Origin: Macrolepiota albuminosa
Taxonomy: Eukaryota > Basidiomycota > Agaricomycetes > Agaricales > Agaricaceae
DNA length: 64,000 nt
Assembly: GCA_027475525.1 (NCBI GenBank)
Contig: JAMWFC010000090.1
Span: forward strand, 1,054,001 to 1,118,000
Reading direction: 5' to 3'
Part shown: positions 10,360 to 20,699 of the stretch, piece after piece
Position numbering within the stretch: the first letter of the stretch is position 1
How the letters are laid out: each line of letters opens with the position of its first letter
Position numbers and translations under genes: made by a program
Notes under the pieces: model-generated
What the model saw: the letters and a program-made list of their open reading frames with translations, nothing else
Database searches by the model: none
Told to the model about the DNA's origin: nothing

Positions 10360-12893
10360 CTACTTGCGCGCCTTGGACTTGGCCTTCCCCTTAGTGGCAC
10401 CAGCGCGGTCCACCACAGGAGCAGGTTCAACAAGACGCATCACGTAAGTAGGGTCGTGCAACACAATGACAAACAGCAAGTTCAAGGTGAGATACCTGAA
10501 AAACGTGAGAACATATCCAAACACAACGAACACCAACGTACTTGTGACCACCGGACTCATACCAGTTGGCACTGAAACCAACACTGACGACAGAACTTTC
10601 CGGAACCTCAACATTGTTGTTTTCGTATGGACGCCAAGAAGGAAGAGAATCAAAGTCACTGGGCGTAAAACGGAACGGTTGACCGGTTTCTACCCTGCCG
10701 TCATATACAGGTACTGAGAAAATGTTAGAACACCATCTGGAAACGAGCATAACAAGAACCTTTTTGATCAAACTCAACGACCGGCTTATACAGATCGGCA
10801 ACCCCAGCCGATTTGAACACAGGAGCATCCATCTCGGTAAACATTGAGTTACTCTTTATACCGGAGGGCCTCTTGGACTTGGGGGTCGCGTACCCACCGT
10901 CTGAAGTCACATCAAATGCAGAACCAACAAAACAACGAAACACGACTCACCAACATTGTATGTAGGGGTTTTACCCTCACCTCGAGTAACAAATGCCACA
11001 CCATTACCAGAAAGAGTACCTCGAACACCGTCCGGGAGGTTGAAAACACAACCCAAAACAGCAAACTGGCGAAGAGACTCCTGATGGAATTCAACAATCT
11101 TGATACGATGCTGACCATACTTGTCAGACGGACTCCCAACAAGAACAGAACTGTCAAATAAATGTGAGGCAGTTACCACTCCAGAGGTAATACAGACACA
11201 GAAGGGACCCGTCAAATCCCGAAGAGCCAATCGCTGCTTTGGGGCGTTGAGTTGGACAGGGTCAGTCCTGGCCAAGTTAACGTAGAAGGCGTGACGATTG
11301 AATAAAAGAGAAGCCGACAACGAACTATTTAAAGAGTCATACATAAGAACAGAAAAAAAAAATACAAAACAATAAGCAAAACGCACGTCCAATTGTCTTC
11401 ATTCATATGCTCAGCAACAACACCAATGCGCGCGTAACGGATTTTACCATCACTGTTCATTTTGTCGTATCCAAAAGGCTGGATTACGAGTTGTTTCCTG
11501 TCGACAAGTTGAATAAATGCAAGCAAAATAGTAGACGTTGGTCCGCACTTAAGGAACGGCAGTCCTTGATAAGTCGACACCATAAACTTTTCTTGGATAG
11601 AAGGCTGCATGACCGCATCCACTGCAAGCTCTTCCGCAGGATCGAGACAAGGATCAATGCTGTAGCAAGACATCAACAAATGAGGTACAGAGATAAAGGG
11701 AATAAAATAAAATGAAATGAAATAAACATACGGTTCAACAGCATCCGAGCGGACAATCGAAAGCGGAGCAGCCAAAGCAGACGAAACGGGGACGGGAGGC
11801 ACGAGAGACTCGCCATCTTCCGACAATCCATAATCGGGAGCAGAACTATCATCGACAATAAAGTCCGATAGCATGTCGCTATTATTGTCCGCAACATCCC
11901 AATCGTCGACGTTATCGTCGCCCGCCGCAACAACAAGAGGCTTCTTAACAAGCGGCCTAGGTACAGGCCGCTTAGCAATCCTATACCAAAGCGAAAAGAA
12001 CAAAATGAGCACAAGCAAATAACAGAAGAAACAATCCACACTGACACAACAGGCAAGTCATCATCGTCGTCGTCAGACAATTCAACAAGTTTTTTTGGTG
12101 CAAATTCGTCATCCAAATTTGGACTAGCGGCCTTGGCCGCAGCTCCGGCACGCGACATTTTAGGGCTTGACTGGCTCGCAAACAAAGCCTTCTCCGTCAT
12201 GGTACGGGAGCGCCTTGAGAGTGCAAAACATAAGACAAACCGCGCATGAACGCGAACAAATCATAAATCACGTACACAGCACGACCACTTGACAAGGTCG
12301 CGTCTTCAGCAGTCAATCCAGCCATAGCCCGACTACATAGCAGCAGTCAAGCAAAGTAACAAGGAAAACGGGGATACAAACATGACAGGTGTATCAACGG
12401 ACGGAATGGACACAGCCCTCTTTTTCTTGGGCGACGGCGTGGCAGGAACACTAACAGAACTGATACCAAGACATTAAGTAAAACGATAGTCACAAATACA
12501 ACAAGTAACACACGAACCCATCATGCGACGCAGAAACCTTTCGCTTAGACGGCGACCCGCCGTCAATAGACCTAAAGAACATTAGCACTACAGATTACAA
12601 CACAAAAAGAGTACTCACCCAGCAGATGGGTCGCCTGTTTCAGATCCAGAAGCTGTCGCCGCAGAAACGCTATCGAATATGCTACAATAAGCAAATCAGC
12701 AAGACCGACCGGAACTGAAAGAGCTGTACACACGCTTGCAACCTATCCGCACTCCTGCACCGAGGATAACAAGTTTTTTTCTTTAAAAAAAAAAAAAAAA
12801 TCAAAGACACCAATATAAAACACACATGGTCTTGAGTTGGTCGACAAGTGTCTGAGCCTTATTCTCTTCAGACTTTATCTTGCGAGGAGGCAT
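10360..12893 (-). CDS. Uncharacterised spliced gene A, about 610 residues
   Basis: I do not recognise a functional domain. By-eye exons: 12893-12826, 12681-12619, 12571-12518, 12459-12382, 12332-12276, 12213-12046, 11980-11732, 11659-11387, 11324-10951, 10900-10760, 10713-10542, 10495-10360. Introns are mostly 46-72 bp with GT and AG ends. Exon lengths sum to 1,833 nt, an exact multiple of three, with no internal stop; a small extra exon near 12754-12734 is possible. The protein starts MPPRKIKSEENKAQTLVDQ, has a Ser/Pro/Lys-rich N-terminus, an acidic run of six Asp after LVELSD, a hydrophobic-rich globular centre (CGPTSTILLAFIQL, GPFCVCITSGVVTASHLF) and a Lys/Arg-rich tail (GKAKSKARK, stop 10360-10362). 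This looks like a nuclear or nucleic-acid-associated protein, which is only inference. Gene B lies divergently 0.8 kb away. From memory it resembles dispersed, multicopy hypothetical proteins of mushrooms. Confidence 0.65.
12773..12800. repeat. T-run followed by A-run in an intron of gene A
   Basis: Seven T, a short ctt, then about 18 A lie between the first and second confident exons of gene A. This low-complexity tract makes the local exon model uncertain. Confidence 0.7.
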
Positions 12894-13690
12894 TGGTTTG
12901 TATGGTGACACAAAACACACAGAGAAAAAAGAGGAGGCAGAGAGGGGATTATCAAGGACAGTGGACAAAAGACACTTATATAGAGCAGCAAGCTGCACGT
13001 TGCATCAAAGAGGGAAAGGCAGTATAACATAAAGAACGGTGTATCCCTTTCTTCGAACAAAATAAAATCAAGTAGAATGAAAAATTCAGTAAGACAAGAT
13101 TCACAGAAGGCACAGCGGGACCTTTTAGATAGAACACAAGCATTACAGATCCACAACTCGTAACGTTGTACCTTAATAGCCGTAACCTCAGAAGGGCAAC
13201 GCACTAGAGATTCACGAATGAGAGGACAAAGAAAGAGAGACAGAGGAACATCACAAGGTCTGTTCCTGAACAGTTGAGGATGATAAAACGAAGCCAGAAA
13301 CGAAGCCAGAAATTAATGTACCATTGGAAACAGACTATGGGAAGCGTCAAGATGACAGGCACAGAAGGTACCAAACAACCGAAGTGCATATACCAAAAAA
13401 GACGAAGCCGATAGGAAGGAAACGAGTTGGGTATGGGATAGGTAAACCAAGATACGTCACGTCATACACAGGAAAACAGTCGAGGCACTCACTGATCACT
13501 TCCTGATACTATAAAGAATACACAGATAGCACAACAGACTAGAAGGATATCAAGACACAGCAGCAATACAATGTACGTCTAGCCACTGTCCGACAGGTGT
13601 ATTATGCTGACAGAGCCACAATAGATATATCATAACAGAAATGACCTTAGAAGCAGATTACGACACAGAGGCAGCAAGTAAGCAACATTT
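12894..13690. other. Intergenic region between divergent genes A and B
   Basis: This should hold the promoters of both genes and the first exons of gene B. No convincing TATA box or further exon could be fixed. An open stretch at 13324-13506 on the plus strand is short and unsupported. Confidence 0.4.
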
Positions 13691-13699
13691 ACAGACACT

Positions 13700-14806
13700 C
13701 AACATCAGTAGACTCATTACGCAACCAAGAAACCGCAATCGAGAAAGCCATACGCAAAGGAGAAGAAGAAAACGACGTTATGTTGACTAGCGTCGCACAC
13801 GTAAGTAACCAAACTGCACATCGTATGTTGGACTCTCAACATACAAGACACAACAGGAACCAAGATGGGCAGAAGCCATTAAGACAAAAGAAGTAAATAA
13901 GCCTCACTCATGGCGACTAGTGTACGTCCACAAAGACGGCAATATATCAGACGAGGAGTTAGTTTTCACGGTATACGGAGCCATCAGCGAAAAGGATCTC
14001 CTGCCACTGAAAAGAGAAACGCGCATGAGGTGCGTTCAATGAGATCCAATATAACAGAGTCTAATCACATAAAGCAGCGACTACAGACGACTGAAATACA
14101 TGAAGCAATACGTGAAGCTGGATGGCCTAGGAACAAAACATTTCGACGATGCAATGATAGGAGCAACGGAGATTAGCAAGTACTTTGAACTTGAGTTCTC
14201 AGAAGGCCGACTCGAATGCTGGTACAACGCGTTACTCGGACAGCAAGAAAGATCACTAGACATCGCGAACAGGATATTTACACCGGCATGCGATGTGGAG
14301 AAGAACGAACAACACATTCCCATGGACAGGGAACTAGACCCGTACAATCTCACAGAGAAAATAAGGCAGAAAGGGTTCATGATTACCGAAGACAACGTGG
14401 TCCAATTTTCGAAGATGAAGGTAAATGAAGGGAACAGGACAACGTAAGTACAACACAATAGAGCAACACACAAAACTGAAGGAAACTTAAGATACGAACA
14501 TTACAAGCCGGAAAGATTCCGAGTGGGAGACCTCGTTTCTGTCCAGCTATCTTTCCAGGTTGTTAACCTGGCGGGTGGGAAACTCAAAATGCTTCTCGTA
14601 TTGAGATCCATGACTCTTATCGAGCACCGGTCTAGCTTCATAAAAGTGAGCGACAAAGCAACACAGTAAACACACTGATAAACACCCCACAGAACGTAGT
14701 ATCCAACGAAGGGACCAAGAACAAACTGAAGAGAAAGCTGAGAGACATTTCAGACAAGGGCCAGAACAGAATGGACGTAGACGCATCAGGCAACGGCAAC
14801 CAATGA
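13700..14806 (+). CDS. Uncharacterised spliced gene B, 5' end not defined
   Basis: By-eye exons: about 13704-13800, 13857-14029, 14078-14443, 14492-14645 and 14693-14806 (stop TGA 14804-14806). Introns are 56, 48, 48 and 47 bp, all GT-AG, and they keep one open frame of about 300 codons. Distinctive stretches are WRLVYVHKDGNISDEELVF, ATEISKYFELEFSEGRLECW, IFTPACDVEKNEQHIPMD and HYKPERFRVGDLVSVQLSF, followed by a basic tail (KNKLKRKLRD). The RFRVGDLVSVQLSF block followed by MLLVLRSMTLIE suggests a beta-rich module. I know of similar uncharacterised, multicopy proteins in mushroom genomes, without an assigned function. No stop or frameshift is seen, unlike the surrounding transposons. It is divergent from gene A, and the pair is bracketed by the 28-bp arrays. 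Confidence 0.6.
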
Positions 14807-15122
14807 TTACATCGATCAAAAAGCCTTCAATTGCGACCACGACACTCGGATCACATTCGCTTTGTCACATTGTCAATAACGGCCTCGTTGATCTTTGCCA
14901 ATCGCATATAGTTTCGACTACGATTCACAGACACTTGCTTGGGTCTGACTATATTGTCGTCCTGCTTCCTTCCCTAACGAGTCCACTGGACCCGTATTTT
15001 GTTTCTCCCTCATCCACCGATCCTTCTCGTTTTAGTCGCTTTTATAGTATTCCCGCATCATCATATTACCAAATACACTGCATTTGCCCGCAAATGTAAT
15101 ATCACAAACAAACAACCGCGAA
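14807..15122. other. No gene recognised
   Basis: This is the 3' flank of gene B. A plus-strand open stretch (14803-15099) has Ser/Thr-rich translation without recognisable similarity and is probably fortuitous. Confidence 0.4.
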
Positions 15123-15225
15123 GGCTTACATAAACCGCAGCTGGAGCGACGGCTTACATAAACCATAGCTGGAGCAACAGCTTACAGAGCAGCAACTTAC
15201 ATAATGTCAACTTACATAACCAGCG
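15123..15225. repeat. Second array of the 28-bp repeat
   Basis: Two clear units (ggcttacataaaccgcagctggagcgac type) are followed by degenerate, shortened units. They are in the same orientation as the array at 9690-9968. Confidence 0.8.
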
Positions 15226-15700
15226 GCCAGGAATTTATTTCTATTTTCTTTTGACGCGACCCCAACTTGTACATATTTTATTCACTTTCGTACTTCTTCA
15301 CTTTTGTTGTTCACCAGTTCATTAGTTCAATAATATTTCATTCCTGCTGACAAGTCGATAGCTACCTATCTAGTGTAAGTAGATTATGTTATCGTAATAT
15401 AACGATTCATCTATCGACGATGTAAACGACTGCTGGAGCAAAGAAATAATGAAACATTCTCACATCCGTTAGAAAACATAACAAATTACATACACAATAA
15501 AAATATACAAACAGGAAACAAATGAAAATAAATCAAGATAAAGGATAGCAAAACAAACAAATAAAAATAAAAAACACATTCGTATATATAATCCATCGAC
15601 TTGGTGAAATAAACACAATAATGCGCTCAACACAAGAAAATTATATATATGTGTATATAAAGAAAATGCAAGGATTTTTCAACATGAGGATGAACATAAT
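15226..15700. other. AT-rich spacer, nothing recognised
   Basis: AT-rich sequence with A-runs (15480-15620). No coding frame with recognisable similarity. Confidence 0.4.
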
Positions 15701-15900
15701 AGCCGGTAGAGATAGCCGAAAGGGAGCAAATATCGAGGACATGGTAGTAATAGCCGGTAAAGATAGCCGAAAGGGAGCAAATATCGAGGACATGGTAGTA
15801 ATAGCCGGTAAAGATAGCCGAAAGGGAGCAAATATCGAGGATATGGTAGTAATAGCCGGTAAAGATAGCCGAAAGGGGGCAAATATCGAGGACATAGCCG
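15701..15900 (+). repeat. 51-bp tandem repeat, four copies
   Basis: Four near-identical units with a period of 51 bp (17 codons), each starting near atagccggtaaagatagccg. The unit stays in frame on the plus strand and would encode repeats of IAGKDSRKGANIEDMVV within an open stretch from 15621 to 15980. Units differ by only a few bases. Whether the open frame is translated is unknown; no splice sites or promoter support it. Confidence 0.85.
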
Positions 15901-15959
15901 GTAGAGGAAGAGAACGGCAACTGCCGAGATCACGTGAGGGGCACAAATTTCGAAGACAA

Positions 15960-16482
15960 AATGCGCGCCAAAGCAGGTAGTAAAACCTCAGTCTACTAAA
16001 GTAGACCTCGGAACAAGCATCCATAAACATGCCCCTCAGTTGTTATCACAAACTTAGTTGTGACATCCAAGAGGTATGTTAATTACTACTATTTACTGCT
16101 ACTACCATTACTTACATTATCTGTAGAACTAGTTCTTATATTTGCACAGGTAATATATTAGTTGTTATCATGCACTTAGTCATAACACCTAAGGGAACTA
16201 ATTCTTATATTTGTTCACAACCTGCCATCATGGCCATCACCCCCACAATCAATGCCTGAATCATCACACCAATCACCTCAGCCATTACACATCATGCATC
16301 TTATTGTTACTTTTACACCAATTGATCACATGTCCCACAAGTGTGATCTCTTAGTATACAACTGTTTCTTTATCACACTGCTACTTATAGAGTCCTAAGA
16401 GTCATAATAGACATCCTGGGATCTTCTCAGACCACCAGAGTAGATGCTGTAGTACTTATAGTCATAGTCACTATATTGTATG
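15960..16482. other. Non-coding flank of gypsy-2 with a repeated palindromic motif
   Basis: An imperfect palindrome of the type ttgttatcacaaacttag occurs at about 16037 and again at about 16164, each followed by related sequence (aactagttcttatatttg). This may be the remnant of a small LTR or another terminal repeat. No gene is seen. Confidence 0.4.
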
Positions 16483-16648
16483 TGTAACCATTGATTACGA
16501 GCTAAAACTATCTTGTGTATATCACACAGTGCAAAATCAGACCACAGTATCAGATTTGACTAGAACTAAAGTGAATACAAGATGTTATCTCTTATATAAT
16601 ACTATATGTTGTGCTAACAGCATCCTTGATGCATGACAATCCATTACA
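16483..16648 (-). repeat. 3' LTR of gypsy-2
   Basis: 166 bp, beginning TGTAACCATTGATTACG and ending CCATTACA on the plus strand. It is collinear with the other LTR without length differences. Confidence 0.9.
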
Positions 16649-16989
16649 TACCCTATAATGAGACTGAATCTAGGGAGATGCACAAAATGCATAGTGGCAA
16701 GTAAGAATGCCTATGGCATAGCTGCAGTGAGTTAGTAATACTGTCAATGACAGGAGGGCTGAACTATGAGTGTCATGCTAAGTCTCACAATCTCTTAGTG
16801 CATGAATGCACATATTGGCTCAACAGCAAACAAGCAAAATAAAATTAAGAAGAACAAAAAGGAATAGACATCTGTCTGCTATAAATACATGCTACACTGG
16901 AGTGCGTGTTAGCTTGAGAGCGTTGAGTGCATACTCAAATTTACCTAAAATTATTATGTGTCTATGACCTGTCCAATGAGGCTCCCAGT

Positions 16990-19900
16990 ACTATGCCTGT
17001 CTCAGTCACCATTGACTTCTCCTCCAATGCAATGTTAATCACGGGAAGGGAAGGTGCCAATTCCATCCTCAGTGGGGTAGTTGACCTCTCAACTGCAAGC
17101 AAATCTACCACCATAGACTCAGTTAGCACAACGTTATTTGCTGAAGTAATAGTGGGTAGTGTATCATGCACTGATGTTCAATTTAGGAGATTGACCCAGT
17201 TAAGATTCATGCCAATGAGATAATAGAGGCTATCAGCCTCAGAGTTGATTGGGAGATTGCTCTCCTCATGGTGTTTGAACATAAGATAATAATAGTCATC
17301 TTTGATCATCTCCTGCCATCCATCCCATTGCAGAATTGTAGGCAGAGTGCTATAAGTAGAGAGGTGCTCCATGCACTCATCATCAATCTGTTTAAAGATG
17401 TCTATTGACATTGTGGGTGAATAAAACTACTGTTCTAGGAAGACCATGCCATAAGTATACGTGTAGTCCACCCAGTCCAGCAGAATCCAGTTGTGTAGAA
17501 GGACGTGTAACATGTTGTCATTGAAAAAGTTCCATGCATGCTTGTTGGGCATGTGAACTTGATGAATTTTGAGCTTAGGCCCTCATTGGGGCTCAAAAGG
17601 TTGCTCAGGAAATATAGTGTTATATGAGGCAATCACCTCACAATACAGTCCTGGACAAGCTATGACAAGAGTCATGTGCTGAACAATCATGAGCTTGGCT
17701 GTGCTATTAGCGTAGAGAGCTCAACACAATGTGAATCCAAAGAGAGTTTGCCAGTGCATGCAGTATGTATGATCAACTACAATGCTCTAATAGGTGTTCT
17801 CCAGCCCAGGGCAACCAAAGATCAGCATATACTGCGCTAGCTGGTCCAGGTCAAACGGCATGGCTGGGTTTTGAGCATGCATTATGTGCAGCATCATGGA
17901 ACCATCTTCTTTTGTGCACAGAAAGCGCCCCAGAATTTGTTGTCGCTCTACAAGAGCAAGGTTATCAGAACCTTGCATCAGGTTGACGAGGTCCTAATAT
18001 TGAGGCTCCTTTATCAGAAACTGCATGGTTCAATCATGCAGAGCCTCAACTGTTTGCTGGGTGAACATTTGAAGCTCTGTGATCAACATATATGCAACAA
18101 TTCTGTTGCAATGTGGGACATAAATGTTCATATAATACTTATAGAGCCAGTCCAGCTCTAATGGAGTGTAGGGAAGACCGCACGGGGTGTGCTTGTAGAC
18201 AATTGTGCCCAGAATGTAGGCACACTGGCCAGAGGCATACTTATACGACACTACTTTGTTAGTGTTGACTCCCATCAGCACAGTATTTGTGGCATACTGT
18301 AAGGGCAACCTCGAGAGGCTGTGGCTCAGTCACACAGCTGGCAGAGGGAGATCCAAAGTATATTAGAGTATGTACTGACAATATTATAATAACTACTCAC
18401 CTGGCAGAGGGAGATCCAAAGAGAACAAGTCTAGGGATTCCCTATGCCAGGTTGGATGCTTCTGGGGCCTCTGAAGCATGGGAAACAACTGTACAGTACA
18501 ACAAAACCTTAAAAACTCAAAAATTGTCTATACAAACAATTGCACAAATAAGGGGCAAACTCTGGCAAACTCTGGCTTATGTAAGTGGTCTAAAAGCGAT
18601 GCTGAAGGGCCCACACTTGTCTGAATGGTAGCTAAAGAACCAGAGAACCTCAAGGGCTAAGATTAGTACTAACAGATAGTGTTGAAAGAATAGAAATAGT
18701 AAAATAAAATAATGTCAGAAAAAATGAGAAAATGAATGAAAGGAAAGCAGAAGAAATAAAGAATAAAAGAAGAAAGAAATGAGAAGTCCTCTGACACATA
18801 TAAATAGTACGTGCAATAGCTGAGTGCTCTTCTGAAACATGAGTTTATTTGCTTGACATTGAGTGGCCCCCACACTTTCATCTCCAAACCATCGGGAATT
18901 CTTCCCAAGAAATCATTCTTAGCCCTATATTTTAGGGCCTGCAGCTCTTTGGCATGGTTTGCCTTCTTCTTTGCTATGCACTTATTGCGCAATACTTATT
19001 GAAATCAGTCTGCAGCCAATTCCCCCTCCTCACTGTTCTCCTCCTGCTCCAAGCTTGACTCTCCATAATTGTTTTTGTTGGATAAGAACACAACTGGTGC
19101 TTTGCCTTTTCCAGGCACAGATTTTCCTCTCAAGATTGCCACCAGACCATCATACTGTTTCACTGTGCAGAGGTCTAGGGTCAAGATGACTACAGGATAA
19201 TGTTTTGGTGATGCCAGTACAAACACTGGCAACGTGAACAGCATCTGGACTTCTCCTGCTTATGCAGGAATGCCAGCAGAGAAAGCTATTACCTCCAATT
19301 TGAAGGCATTGAGAGGTGACTTATGGCCATGACATTGACGGGATGGCCTCAGCTTTGCTGTGGCAAACGATGTGGATGGTAGCTGAGCCACCAGAGGGGC
19401 AGATGCATTTTGTACCAGAGTTCTTCCTCCAGGCTCAGCATAAGGGATGTTCTGAATGGGCGCTCTTAGCACCACGGTGACAGGTTTGGACCCTATAGGT
19501 GGGGCCTGAGATGGTGCAGTCTCCTGCTGACCCAGAAACAGGTCAGCCAGAGGCTCACTGATGGCAGCCAGTGACTCTGACTGGGCCTGAGGGGCCTAAG
19601 TGAGTAACTGTGATGATGAGGCGACGGGCTAAGCAGGCTGCTCAGGGCATGCTGATCATGCTGCTGGTGGCATCTTAGCCTGTGAAGGGTCAACTGGTTG
19701 AATGGGCTGATATCTAGCCCTTTTAACTTCAGCGGTCAGTTCCTCAAAGTTTGATACTTTGCACTTAGATGTGTGGTCAATCTGTTCTAGCACTAATATG
19801 TACTGCCTATTCATAAGCTCAATCTGATCAAGCAGCCCCTTTATAATAACAATGGCCAAACTGTCCTGCAGAAAAGATGCAGGTGCAGGGACTGGCTGTC

Positions 19901-20040
19901 CCACTGCTTCCAGTCTGCTAAGAAGTGCATCTGGCACTGCTGATTCCTATGCTTGTGGTGCAGGTTCCACATATGACTCAGCCACAGGCTGATGCATCTA
20001 TGGTACAGATAGTGGTCCCATTGCCGCACCCACATACATT
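16990..20040 (-). pseudogene. Extra ORF downstream of gypsy-2 integrase, function unknown
   Basis: About 3 kb of minus-strand coding-like sequence lies between integrase and the 3' LTR, where most gypsy elements have little or nothing. The N-terminal half is Pro/Ala/Gln-rich with a predicted helical part (LLDQIELMNRQYILVLEQI), then a block with YPVVILTLDL and VKQYDGLVAILRGKSVPGK, an acidic stretch and a basic stretch (AKKKANHAKELQALKYRAK). The C-terminal half has aromatic-rich segments (LELDWLYKYYMNIY, ILQWDGWQEMIKDDYYYL). Stops are mostly TGA and TAG, as expected from C-to-T changes in CGA and CAG. I saw no signal peptide or membrane helix that would support an envelope-like protein. It may be an accessory protein or a captured host fragment. 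Confidence 0.6.
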
Positions 20041-20699
20041 GATATCAATGCCTGTGAGCATGCTGGTGGTACCTGATAGTAGCGCTCTTGGTGCATGCTA
20101 TTAGACGCTCATAGCACCTCTCATTATTGACTTCCATCTTTTACAAGTGGAGGAGTGTTTAATATGGAAGTAGTTTCTCGTGGCCTGGATAAGCCACACC
20201 CGCTAACTGGTAATCAGGAAGATAGTTTTGTCTCTGTATATTTGGGAGTCTCTCCCCTCCACTAGAGCCCTGTAAGCTCTGATCATTTTTCTGCAGCCCT
20301 CAATAGGCCATTTCAAACAATACATCAGCTATATATATTGTGACTCAAGAGGAGAAAAGAGAAAAAAAATCTCCTAACTCCATTAGTGGTGTAAATAACC
20401 ACAAATATTTGCCACCTGGTCACTAATCAAATATCAAAGTAGTGTAAACAGCTATAATTAGTGGCCACCTGATCACTAATCAGGTATCAAAGTGGACTTT
20501 GTCCACATTTCACCACCTCACATACTCTATGCATGTTTTGCCAGCTGTTGAGGATGTTTCATGTCCTGCAGCTCTAAGTATCAGTCTAGCACTGCAAGAT
20601 TCTTGCAGTTTACTAGCAGCTCCCAGGTGGTATCACCTAAGCTCCACCTCACCTCAAATTCAAGGTTTTCCCCTGTCTATCTATGATCTATAAGGTCAT

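Noticed and set aside
12682..12709. A 28-bp intron in gene A
   Set aside because: Shorter than credible fungal introns; an alternative donor slightly upstream or skipping of the small exon explains the frame.
18338..18431. Repeated ctggcagagggagatccaaag (18338 and 18411) as another assembly duplication
   Set aside because: The period is 73 bp and only about 20 bp match, so it does not fit the 77-bp series; it is a small local repeat.
16990..20040. Envelope gene in gypsy-2
   Set aside because: No signal peptide, membrane helix or furin-like site could be seen in the decayed frame; left as an unknown extra ORF.
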